From the NCBI GenBank assembly GCA_050330055.1, contig JBHJOF010000255.1:1-8163 (forward strand): a DNA stretch of 8,163 nt. Reading direction: 5' to 3'. Made by a program: the position numbers and the translations under genes. The stretch is from JBHJOF01 sp050330055 (GTDB taxonomy: Bacteria; Pseudomonadota; Alphaproteobacteria; Kiloniellales; JAKSDN01). The notes beneath the pieces were generated by a model. The model saw nothing but the letters and a program-made list of their open reading frames with translations, had not been told where the DNA came from and did not search any database. Position 1 is the first letter of the stretch; every line of letters begins with the position of its first letter. Below, piece by piece: positions 1 through 5,823 of this stretch.

Positions 1-593
1 TTCTGCGCCGCCTCGGCCAGCCCGCGCGCGTAGCCGAGCGGCTGCAGCACGCCGCCGCGGCCGTCGATCCAGCCGCCGGAATAGCGCTCGGTGCCGGTGA
101 GCTGGGCGATACGCTCTGCCGAGATCACTTCGGCATGAACGCCGCGCTTCGACCACTGCGCGACCCTCCGCTCGGCCAGGATCATCCTGGCCGGCGCATG
201 CACGGCCTGGATCCAGCCCGAGCGTTCGGCGGCGCAGTCGATGCCGTGGCGCGCGATCAGCTCGAACACCAGGTCGGCGGTGCCGCCGGCGAACGCGGCC
301 AGGCGCTCGCCGCACTCCGGCCCGAAGCGCGCGACCAGCTCGTCCGGATCGAGCTTGAAGCCGGGAATCACCTGCCCGCCGTTGCGGCCCGAGGCGCCCC
401 AGCCGGGCTCGGCCGCCTCCAGCAGCACCACGTCGGCGCCGCTCTCGGCCAGATGTAGCGTGGCCGAGAGGCCGGTGAAGCCGGCGCCGACCACGGCCAC
501 CTCGGCGCGGCGCTCGCCTTGCAGCGGCGGCGCGTCGGGCGCCGGGCGGGCGGTGGCGGCCCAAAGCGACTTGGGGAAAGCGGGATCGATCAT
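1..593 (-). CDS. FAD-dependent amine oxidase, PuuB/OrdL (DAO) type, partial
   Basis: Open reading frame without a stop to the left window edge, so only the first 197 residues are visible; DAO-family enzymes are usually about 420-450 residues. The N-terminus has a short lead, then a Rossmann beta-alpha-beta unit (residues 32-60) with GAGFTG at 36-41 and an acidic residue ending strand 2 (LLEA, 57-60), which binds the ADP part of FAD. The motif GASGRNGGQ (66-74) is characteristic of the gamma-glutamylputrescine oxidase / glycine-D-amino-acid oxidase branch. Such enzymes oxidise a C-N bond in the cytoplasm, giving imine/aldehyde, ammonia and H2O2 or reduced acceptor. The ATG (593-591) overlaps the eamA stop as ATGA, with AAGG eight bases upstream, so it is the last visible gene of the operon and probably translationally coupled. 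The polyamine transporter context favours a (gamma-glutamyl)putrescine-like substrate, but the substrate is inferred; a sarcosine or D-amino-acid oxidase is possible. Confidence 0.85.
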   Translation of the reverse strand, partial: MIDPAFPKSLWAATARPAPDAPPLQGERRAEVAVVGAGFTGLSATLHLAESGADVVLLEAAEPGWGASGRNGGQVIPGFKLDPDELVARFGPECGERLAAFAGGTADLVFELIARHGIDCAAERSGWIQAVHAPARMILAERRVAQWSKRGVHAEVISAERIAQLTGTERYSGGWIDGRGGVLQPLGYARGLAEAAQ

Positions 594-1501
594 GGCTGTT
601 GCCTTGCGGAGGCGCCCAGACGGCGCAGGCGGTGGCCGTACTGGGCGAGCACGACGCCGGCCAGCACGACCGTGCCGCCGACCAGCTGCTCGGCGCGCGG
701 CTGGTAGCCGAGCGCGATGGCGGTCAGCACGGCGGCCACCGGAATCAGGTTGAGGTACATCGAGGCGATCACCACGCCGAGCCGCGACACGCCGAAGTTC
801 CACAGCAGCAGGCCGATCAGCACGACGCCGACGATGAAGAGCGCGAAGGCGGCGAGGTCGGCCAGGGTCGCGTCCAGAACGCTGCCGTGAGTCTGCCCGA
901 AGGCCATCGCCAGACCGTAGACTGCGGTCAGAAAGATCGAGGTGAAGATCATGGTGAGCGCGCTGATGCGGATCTGCGAGGCGCCCTTGAGGCGGCGCTG
1001 CGCCTCGATCGAGTACCAGCTCCAGGCAGCGCTGGCGAGCAGGATCAAGCCTTCGCCGCCGCGCAGCCGGAAGGTGCCGACGTAGGTCAGATCGACCATC
1101 GCCAGGATGCCACCCGCTGCGACCAGCAGCAGGGCCGCCGACACCCGCAGGCCGGGCGGCGTGCGCAGCATGGCCCAGGCGACCAGCGCGGCGATCGCCG
1201 GGCTCATGGCGCTCAGGACGGCCGCCGTGACCGGATGGCAGAGCGCCACGCCCAGCGTATAGAGGGTGCCGAAGGCGGCCACGGCGGCGCCCAAGAGCGC
1301 CAGCCAGCGCAGGGAGTAGCCGCCGAACAAGGGACCCGGTTCGCGCAGCCTGAGCGCAATCAGGAACAGCGGCAGCGCCCCGGCGTAGCGGATCAGCGCC
1401 AGCAGGTAGGGATCGTAGCGCTCGGCCATGAGGGCGATCAGTGGCACCTGTGCGCCCCAGATCAGCATGGTCAGCACGAGACCGAGATTGGCCCCGATCA
1501 T
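590..1501 (-). CDS. DMT-superfamily transporter with two EamA domains
   Basis: A 303-residue inner-membrane protein with about ten hydrophobic segments arranged as two EamA repeats (roughly residues 5-138 and 150-290), the usual size and layout of drug/metabolite exporters such as RhaT/YdcZ-like permeases. Visible family hallmarks are the LIWG segment in helix 1 (13-16), the R-Y-A segment in helix 2 (38-40), and the NLIPVAAVLTAIALG segment near the end (251-265). The C-terminal tail is basic (RLRRLGASARQQ), which fits a cytoplasmic end. It is encoded in frame with potC, seven codons after its stop. Its ATG has no well-placed Shine-Dalgarno of its own: GGAGGG lies about 24 bases upstream, so translation probably depends on reinitiation through the stop-start cascade at 1498-1523. 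Its stop overlaps the oxidase start (ATGA). The substrate is unknown; export of an amine, amino acid or pathway product is inference from position between uptake and oxidation genes. Confidence 0.88.
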   Translation of the reverse strand: MIGANLGLVLTMLIWGAQVPLIALMAERYDPYLLALIRYAGALPLFLIALRLREPGPLFGGYSLRWLALLGAAVAAFGTLYTLGVALCHPVTAAVLSAMSPAIAALVAWAMLRTPPGLRVSAALLLVAAGGILAMVDLTYVGTFRLRGGEGLILLASAAWSWYSIEAQRRLKGASQIRISALTMIFTSIFLTAVYGLAMAFGQTHGSVLDATLADLAAFALFIVGVVLIGLLLWNFGVSRLGVVIASMYLNLIPVAAVLTAIALGYQPRAEQLVGGTVVLAGVVLAQYGHRLRRLGASARQQP

Positions 1502-1517
1502 CCTGGGATCATCCTGG
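1496..1517. repeat. Tandem 11-bp direct duplication over the eamA start
   Basis: The plus strand reads GATCATCCTGG at 1496-1506 and again, identically and without spacer, at 1507-1517. On the coding (minus) strand this is CCAGGATGATC twice, each copy holding an ATG. The second copy supplies the annotated eamA start; the first supplies the start of a four-codon mini-ORF. The duplication moved eamA 11 bases further from the GGAGGG that lies at the end of potC. Confidence 0.85.
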
Positions 1518-1523
1518 CTTCAT
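1498..1523 (-). promoter_or_regulatory. Cascade of three ATGA stop-start overlaps linking potC to eamA
   Basis: The potC stop TGA (1522-1520) overlaps an ATG (1523-1521) that opens a four-codon ORF, M-K-P-G-stop. Its TGA (1511-1509) overlaps a second ATG (1512-1510) that opens another four-codon ORF, M-I-P-G-stop. Its TGA (1500-1498) overlaps the eamA ATG (1501-1499). All three junctions read ATGA. Each shifts the frame by one, so eamA returns to the potC frame. The second mini-ORF arises from the tandem 11-bp duplication annotated separately. ATGA overlaps are known sites of translational coupling by terminating ribosomes; that this chain works as a coupling or attenuation relay is inference. 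Confidence 0.6.
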
Positions 1524-2341
1524 CGCCCTCCGCCGGCGCTGCGCTGACCGAGCAGCGCATAGACGAGGAGCAGGACGATCGAGACGCCGATCAGCAGGGT
1601 CGAGATCGCGGCGATGGTCGGGTCGACCTGGTCGCGCAGGAAGGCGAACATGCGCCGCGTCAGGGTGGCGCTGTCGCCGCGCGCCACGAAGAGCGCGATC
1701 ACCACCTCGTCGAGCGAGGTGATGAAGGCGAAGAGCGCGCCCGACAGCACAGAGAAGCGGATCTGCGGCAGGGTCACGGTGAGAAAGGCCTTGGCCCGGC
1801 TGGCGCCGAGCGAGCGCGCCACCATCTCCTGGTTCATGTCGAAGCTCTTGAGGCCGGCCGAGACGGTGACCACGACGAAGGGGATCGCCAGGATCGAATG
1901 GGCCAGCACCAGGCCGGTTACGCTGTTGTTCAGCCCGACCTTGGCATAGAGGAAGAAGACGCCGACCGCGATCAGGATGACCGGCACCATCAGGGGCAGC
2001 ATCATGATGACCTGCAGCAGCCCGCCCAGCCGGGTGCGCGAGACGTGAATGCCGTAGGCCGCGAGCGTGCCGATCGGCGTGGCGAGCAGGGTGGTCAGCA
2101 CGGCGGCCTTGAGCGAGATGATGGTGGCGGCGCGCCACTCCACCGAATCGAAATAGACGTCGTACCACTGAGTCGACCAGCTCTCCGGGGGAAACTGAAG
2201 GAAGCGCGAGCCGGAGAAGCTCATGGGGATCACCAGAAGGCTGGGCGCCATGAGGAAGAGGCAGATCAACCCGCACAGCAGATAGAGCCACAGCCGGCCG
2301 GCGTGGGTGATCTGGGTGTCGGAGGCCGGACCGGACAGCAT
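1520..2341 (-). CDS. potC: ABC transporter permease, PotC-like (spermidine/putrescine family)
   Basis: A 273-residue inner-membrane permease, close to the usual PotC length. About six hydrophobic segments are visible: near residues 17-40, 72-98, 107-133, 140-163, 195-215 and 243-263. The EAA loop that docks on the ATPase is at about 172-192, with the core LGASRAKAFLTVTLP (G at position 8 of the loop, LP at the end). I chose ATG 2341 because GGAG lies eight bases upstream. The longer reading from ATG 2362 (seven extra residues, MSVGANA) has no Shine-Dalgarno, and its start is two bases from the foot of the REP-like hairpin. It pairs with PotB to form the channel of the importer. The stop overlaps the first mini-ORF of the cascade leading to eamA. 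The family assignment is firm; the exact polyamine, or another cationic or small organic substrate, cannot be read from the permease. Confidence 0.88.
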   Translation of the reverse strand: MLSGPASDTQITHAGRLWLYLLCGLICLFLMAPSLLVIPMSFSGSRFLQFPPESWSTQWYDVYFDSVEWRAATIISLKAAVLTTLLATPIGTLAAYGIHVSRTRLGGLLQVIMMLPLMVPVILIAVGVFFLYAKVGLNNSVTGLVLAHSILAIPFVVVTVSAGLKSFDMNQEMVARSLGASRAKAFLTVTLPQIRFSVLSGALFAFITSLDEVVIALFVARGDSATLTRRMFAFLRDQVDPTIAAISTLLIGVSIVLLLVYALLGQRSAGGGR

Positions 2342-2364
2342 GGCGTTAGCTCCGACGCTCATGT

Positions 2365-2407
2365 TTCGACAAGCTCAACATGAAGACCTCATCCTGAGCC
2401 TGTCGAA
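2365..2407. repeat. REP-like palindromic repeat in the potB-potC gap
   Basis: Two 19-base arms (2365-2383 and 2389-2407) are inverted copies matching at 16 of 19 positions, with a 5-base loop. The core reads TTCGACA(A/G)GCTCA, and the right half reads TCATCCTGAGCCTGTCGAA. I recall this core as a frequent intergenic repeat in alphaproteobacterial genomes; that is from memory and was not searched. It fills most of the 104-base gap between the potB stop and the preferred potC start. In the transcript it would form a strong hairpin, which could stabilise upstream mRNA or lower readthrough into potC-eamA-oxidase. Confidence 0.75.
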
Positions 2408-2445
2408 GGATGGGGGCCGACCTGGGCTTCGCTGATTCCATAGGA

Positions 2446-3345
2446 CTAGCTCCGCCCCAGGTGGCGGTCGATGCCGAACAGCCGGGTCACGCCCCAGAGG
2501 ATCGCCAGGGTGACGACCAGCAGTGCCACGCCGAGCGCGCTGGCCGCGCCCCAGTTGGCATAGAGCGCCACGTTCGATTCGATCTGCATGGCCCACATGA
2601 CGACGCGCCCGCCGCCCAGCACAGCCGGAGTCACGTAGAAGCCGAGGCAGAGCACGAAGACCAGCACCACGCCGGCGAAGAGGCCGGGCAGCGACAGCGG
2701 CAGGAAGATCTGCCGGAAAGCCTGCACCGGCGTGGCGCCGCAGTTCGCCGCCGCCTTTATGAGGTCGCGGTCGATTGCCTTCATCGAGGCATAGAGCGGC
2801 AGCACCAGGAAGGGCAGCATGATGTGCGACATGCCGATCACCGTGCCGGTCATGTTGTGCACGATACGCAGCGGCTCGTCGATCAGGCCGAGGTCGATCA
2901 GCCAGTCGTTGATCACGCCGCGCCGCTGCAGCAGTACCAGCCAGGCGTAGGTGCGCACCAGCAGCGAGGTCCAGAACGGCAGCAGCACGCAGGCCAGCAG
3001 CCAGGGCCGCGCCCGCTCGGCAACCTGCGACATGAGGTAGGCGAGCGGATAGCCCAGTGCGACGCAGACCGCGGTCACGATGAAGGAGATCTCGAAGGTG
3101 GTGGTGAAGGTCTTGCGATAGGCCGGGTGGCTCATGCGCGCGTAATGTTCGAGCGTGAAGCCGCCCTCGCCGGTGAAGGAGAGGAAGAACAGCCAGCCCA
3201 TCGGCAGGAACAGCACCAGCCCGATCAGCAGCAGGCCGGGCGAGGCCAGCGCGAGGACGCGGCGATTCTCCGACGCTTCCTGGCTGCGCAGAGCCTCGGC
3301 GTTGGCCAGGCCACTCGCCATCCCCCCTGCGGTGAGCACGGTCAT
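2446..3345 (-). CDS. potB: ABC transporter permease, PotB-like (spermidine/putrescine family)
   Basis: A 299-residue permease, slightly longer than typical PotB because of a hydrophilic N-terminal stretch of about 28 residues. Hydrophobic segments lie near residues 30-57, 84-108, 114-140, 165-187, 220-245 and 267-289. The EAA docking loop is at about 197-220, with core AAANCGATPVQAFRQIFLP. The preferred ATG is 3345, preceded by AGGGA at seven bases. ATG 3321 (residue 9) is an alternative, with a G-run directly before it. The frame stays open upstream to 3528, but that part overlaps potA and reads as arginine/serine-rich shadow sequence. It sits 64 bases after potA, with a hairpin in the gap, and 104 bases before potC. 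It forms the channel heterodimer with PotC in the cytoplasmic membrane. Confidence 0.88.
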   Translation of the reverse strand: MTVLTAGGMASGLANAEALRSQEASENRRVLALASPGLLLIGLVLFLPMGWLFFLSFTGEGGFTLEHYARMSHPAYRKTFTTTFEISFIVTAVCVALGYPLAYLMSQVAERARPWLLACVLLPFWTSLLVRTYAWLVLLQRRGVINDWLIDLGLIDEPLRIVHNMTGTVIGMSHIMLPFLVLPLYASMKAIDRDLIKAAANCGATPVQAFRQIFLPLSLPGLFAGVVLVFVLCLGFYVTPAVLGGGRVVMWAMQIESNVALYANWGAASALGVALLVVTLAILWGVTRLFGIDRHLGRS

Positions 3346-3364
3346 CCGCCGGTCCCTGAGTGCA

Positions 3365-3390
3365 CTTCGGCGGGATGCGCCCCGGCGAAG
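3365..3390 (-). other. Imperfect hairpin in the potA-potB gap
   Basis: Arms 3365-3375 and 3380-3390 are inverted copies matching at 9 of 11 positions, with a four-base loop. In the minus-strand transcript one of the two differences becomes a G-U pair, leaving one C-C mismatch in an 11-step GC-rich stem. It lies 20 bases before the potB ATG and has no following T-run on the minus strand, so it is not a classic terminator. It may be an intercistronic mRNA stability or processing site; this function is inference. Confidence 0.45.
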
Positions 3391-3409
3391 CCAGGTTTGC
3401 GAAAGCGGA

Positions 3410-4537
3410 TCACGCCGCTGCCTCCGGCACCAGAATGGTGTCCTCCGGATGAATCGCGAGGCGGATCGGCTTGCCGGCCTCGGGCACGCGCGCCAGCACC
3501 TCGCGCCTGGTCGGCTGGCGCATGGCAATCTCGACGTCGTCGCCGCCGGGGACGCTAAGCGTCACGTAGAGCAGGAAGCTCTCGCCCTGATAGACATGCT
3601 CCTTGACCCGGCCTTCCAAAAGGTTGAGCCCGGCACCGTCTTCGTCCGCCACCAGGTCGAGCTTCTCCGGCCGCACCACCAGGAACTGACGCCGCTGCGG
3701 GCCGGGCGGCTCGGCGGTCTTGAGCGCGCGGCCGTTGAGCCGCGCCTCGCCGCCGGTCACTTCGACGGGCAGAAAGGAGGACTCGCCGATGAAGTCGGCG
3801 ACGAAGCGGCTGCGCGGCCGCTCGTAGAGCCGGCGCGGCCGGTCGATCTGGATGAATCGGCCATGGTCGATCACCGCCACCCGGTCCGACATGGTGAGCG
3901 CCTCGCGCTGGTCATGCGTGACGTAGACCGTGGTCATGCCGAGCCGCTCGTGCAGGTGGCGCAGCTCGATCTGCATTTGCTCGCGCAGCTTCTTGTCGAG
4001 TGCCGACAACGGCTCGTCCATCAAGAGGATGCGCGGCTCGAAGACGATCGCGCGGGCCAGCGCCACGCGCTGCTTCTGGCCGCCCGAAAGCTGATCGATG
4101 CGGCGCTCGCCGAGCGCTCCGAGCTGCACCAGCTCGAGGGCGCGCCGCACCCGCTCCTCGAGCTCGCCGCGCGGCAGCTTACGCAGCTTCAAGGGATAGG
4201 CGACGTTACCCGCCACCGTCATGTGCGGGAACAGCGCGTAGTTCTGGAACACCATGCCGACGTCGCGCTTGTGCGGCGGCGTCAGCACGATCTCGCGGTC
4301 GCCGAACAGGAGCGAGCCGCAGTCCGGCCGCACGAAGCCGGCCAGCACCATCAGCAGCGTGGTCTTGCCCGACCCCGAAGGCCCGAGCAGGGTCAGGAAC
4401 TCGCCGCTGGCGACCTCCAGACTGACGTCGTCGAGCGCCTTGAAGGCGCCGTAGGACTTGGTGACGCCGCTGATCGTGATGGGCAGGGAGGCGGCGTTGC
4501 GCGCTCGGCCCGCCGCCTCATCCAGTCCTCCCGGCAA
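3410..4537 (-). CDS. potA: ABC transporter ATP-binding protein, PotA-like
   Basis: A 375-residue cytoplasmic ATPase that powers the importer, matching PotA in length and domain order. The nucleotide-binding domain spans about residues 18-250: Walker A GPSGSGKT (52-59), Q-loop Q98 in VFQNYALFPHM, signature LSGGQKQR (150-157), Walker B ILLMDE (170-175, catalytic E175), D-loop SALD (178-181), H-loop H208 in YVTHDQ. A C-terminal TOBE/OB domain follows (about 289-370, with VVRPEKL and IHPEDTIL). The start is a TTG (4537-4535): AGGAG sits six bases upstream, inside the last potD codons, and no in-frame ATG or GTG occurs before the conserved ITISGVTKSYG strand. Only three bases separate it from the potD stop, so the two are likely translationally coupled. 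All catalytic motifs are intact. Confidence 0.93.
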   Translation of the reverse strand: MPGGLDEAAGRARNAASLPITISGVTKSYGAFKALDDVSLEVASGEFLTLLGPSGSGKTTLLMVLAGFVRPDCGSLLFGDREIVLTPPHKRDVGMVFQNYALFPHMTVAGNVAYPLKLRKLPRGELEERVRRALELVQLGALGERRIDQLSGGQKQRVALARAIVFEPRILLMDEPLSALDKKLREQMQIELRHLHERLGMTTVYVTHDQREALTMSDRVAVIDHGRFIQIDRPRRLYERPRSRFVADFIGESSFLPVEVTGGEARLNGRALKTAEPPGPQRRQFLVVRPEKLDLVADEDGAGLNLLEGRVKEHVYQGESFLLYVTLSVPGGDDVEIAMRQPTRREVLARVPEAGKPIRLAIHPEDTILVPEAAA

Positions 4538-4548
4538 ACCCTACTCCT
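4535..4548 (-). promoter_or_regulatory. RBS embedded in the potD end that fixes a TTG start for potA
   Basis: On the minus strand the last potD codons and stop read CAG GAG TAG, then GGT, then TTG CCG. AGGAG within this stretch is a near-consensus Shine-Dalgarno, six bases from the TTG. An ATG at 4521-4519 is out of frame with potA, so TTG is the best-supported initiator. Confidence 0.65.
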
Positions 4549-5575
4549 GTACGAACAGATCGAAGCGCTGCTGCAGCTCGTCCATGTGCTGGGACCACCA
4601 GATCGGGTTGAAGAGCGCCGCCTTGGCGGCGTTTTCCGGGCTCGACGGCAGGCCGGCAGACATCTCGGGCGTGATCTCCGGGCTTTCGAAGGCCTTGACG
4701 TTGACCGGCCCGTAGTTGATGTGCAGCGGCAGACGCGCCTGATACTCCGGCGTCAGGAACTTGGCCAGCACCTTCATGGCCAGGTCCTTGTTCGGCGCCC
4801 CCTTCGGAATCACCATGCAGTCGAAGTCGAGGAGCTGCTGGTTGAAGGTCAGGTTGGCCTCAGCCCCGTCGGCGATTGCCGCCTGCACCCGGCCGTTCCA
4901 GATGTTCAGCATGTCGACCTCGCCGTCGCGGATGAGCTGCGCCGAGGCGGCGCCCGACGGCCACCAGGTGATGATGTGCGGCCGCATCTTCTCGAGCTGC
5001 TCGAATGCCAGGTCGACGTCCAGTGGATAGAGATCCTTCGGCGCGACTCCGGCGGCCATCAGCGCCGCTTCCAGGTTGTAGTAGGGCTTGCGATACATCG
5101 AGCGGCCGCCGGGGAACTTCTCGAAGTCCCACATGTCGGCCCAGCTCTCGGGCTGCTTGTCGCCGTAGGTCTTGGTGTTCCAGGCCAGCACCGTGGCGAA
5201 GACCAGGTTGCCGACCCAGTAGTCGTTGATCAGTCCCGGATCGATGTTTGCGGTGTCGATCATCGAGAGGTCGAGCTTCTCGACCGCGCCTTCCTCAGCC
5301 AGCTTGACGCAGGAGTTCGAGCCGAGCTCGACGAGGTCCCAGGTGACCGAGCCCGACTGCACCTGGGCGCGCACGTCGGCGATGCCGTTGACGGTGTCTT
5401 CCTTAACCGTGATGCCGAGTTCCTGGGCGACCGGTTCGAACCAGGCCTTGCGCTCGGCTTCCTGCAGGGCGCCGCCCCAGGATACGACCGTTAGCTCGCC
5501 TCCCGCCCAGGCATTGGCTGCGACCAGGCAGCCGATGGCGACCGACAGGCCGCCCATGAGTGCTTTCAACCGCAT
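4541..5575 (-). CDS. potD: Periplasmic polyamine-type substrate-binding protein, PotD/PotF-like
   Basis: A 344-residue exported solute-binding protein, close to the length of E. coli PotD. It has a Sec signal peptide with basic n-region MRLK, a hydrophobic core and a likely cleavage after AWA (residue 24), before GGELTVVSWGG. That last strand is typical of the spermidine/putrescine-binding family. Other family-like stretches are WAD-WDFEKFPG (146-156), the aromatic TWWPSGAASAQLIRDGEVDML (203-223), NIWNGR (224-229) and the C-terminal region beginning LHINYGPVNVKA (284-295). Several Trp residues (45, 204-205, 226, 326-327) could line an amine-binding pocket, but I cannot assign ligand residues safely. 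ATG 5575 is chosen because GGGAGG lies seven bases upstream. The frame extends to 5683, but the added 36 residues lack signal-peptide character. It is the first gene of the operon. Specificity (putrescine, spermidine, or another small amine or organic compound) is undetermined. Confidence 0.9.
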   Translation of the reverse strand: MRLKALMGGLSVAIGCLVAANAWAGGELTVVSWGGALQEAERKAWFEPVAQELGITVKEDTVNGIADVRAQVQSGSVTWDLVELGSNSCVKLAEEGAVEKLDLSMIDTANIDPGLINDYWVGNLVFATVLAWNTKTYGDKQPESWADMWDFEKFPGGRSMYRKPYYNLEAALMAAGVAPKDLYPLDVDLAFEQLEKMRPHIITWWPSGAASAQLIRDGEVDMLNIWNGRVQAAIADGAEANLTFNQQLLDFDCMVIPKGAPNKDLAMKVLAKFLTPEYQARLPLHINYGPVNVKAFESPEITPEMSAGLPSSPENAAKAALFNPIWWSQHMDELQQRFDLFVQE

Positions 5576-5823
5576 TTCTGAGCCTCCCTTTTGCTCCAAA
5601 CCCTGTCCCTCTGCGCTCGGGAAGCGCTTGCGTCGCGGCAAGGCCTCAGGTTCCCTTGCGCACCTGCTTTCAGCATGTCGCACGCCGCGCTACCGGGCGT
5701 AGCTTTCTCTGATCCAGTTTTAACGTTCCAAATTGAAATTATATGCGCTATTTTTCAGTTTGATCGAACAAGCAAAGCGCTGTCAACGGCAAAGACCCGG
5801 CAACGATCGAAAGACCCGCAGGC
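5576..5823. promoter_or_regulatory. Divergent promoter/operator region between potD and the XRE-cupin gene
   Basis: This 248-base gap contains no gene I can support. An AT-rich core (about 5716-5762) stands out from the GC-rich surroundings. On the minus strand TATAAT (5743-5738) is a perfect -10 box, but no good -35 lies at 16-18 bases, which fits an activator-dependent or repressed promoter. It would leave a potD leader of about 155 bases. On the plus strand TTCCAA (5726-5731), 17 bases, then TATTTT (5749-5754) is a weak promoter candidate for the regulator. An inverted repeat, AAATTGAAA (5730-5738) and TTTCAGTTT (5753-5761), 8 of 9 matching with 14 bases between, overlaps both promoter candidates and is the best operator candidate. 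The potD leader also has a short CAAGG/CCTTG hairpin (5639-5658). The 9-base direct repeat AAAGACCCG occurs at 5791-5799 and 5810-5818, just before the regulator start. Confidence 0.5.

Noticed and set aside
174..195. Near-perfect palindrome around CAGGATCATCCTGG
   Set aside because: It lies inside the oxidase coding region and is explained by the codons for A-R-M-I-L-A; it shares an ATGATCC core with the eamA start duplication, probably by chance.
599..2383. A 594-codon plus-strand ORF opposite eamA and potC
   Set aside because: Its product is a low-complexity mix rich in Q, H, D, R and G with no recognisable domain, and both opposite-strand genes have clear families. It is a shadow of GC-rich codon use.
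3346..3528. N-terminal extension of PotB to 3528
   Set aside because: It overlaps the potA coding region by more than 100 bases and reads as an Arg/Ser-rich shadow; AGGGA seven bases before ATG 3345 supports the shorter form.
3155..5494. A 779-codon plus-strand ORF opposite potB, potA and potD
   Set aside because: Long, but antisense to three genes with intact motifs and of the same H/L/V/R-rich antisense composition; no domain, no ribosome binding site of note.
5525..5575. PotD as a lipoprotein because of Cys16 in the signal sequence
   Set aside because: The residues before the Cys (V-A-I-G) fit a lipobox poorly, and a good signal peptidase I site (AWA before GG) follows at residue 24.
5576..5683. 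N-terminal extension of PotD to 5683
   Set aside because: The extra 36 residues are charged and would bury the signal peptide; GGGAGG is ideally placed for ATG 5575.
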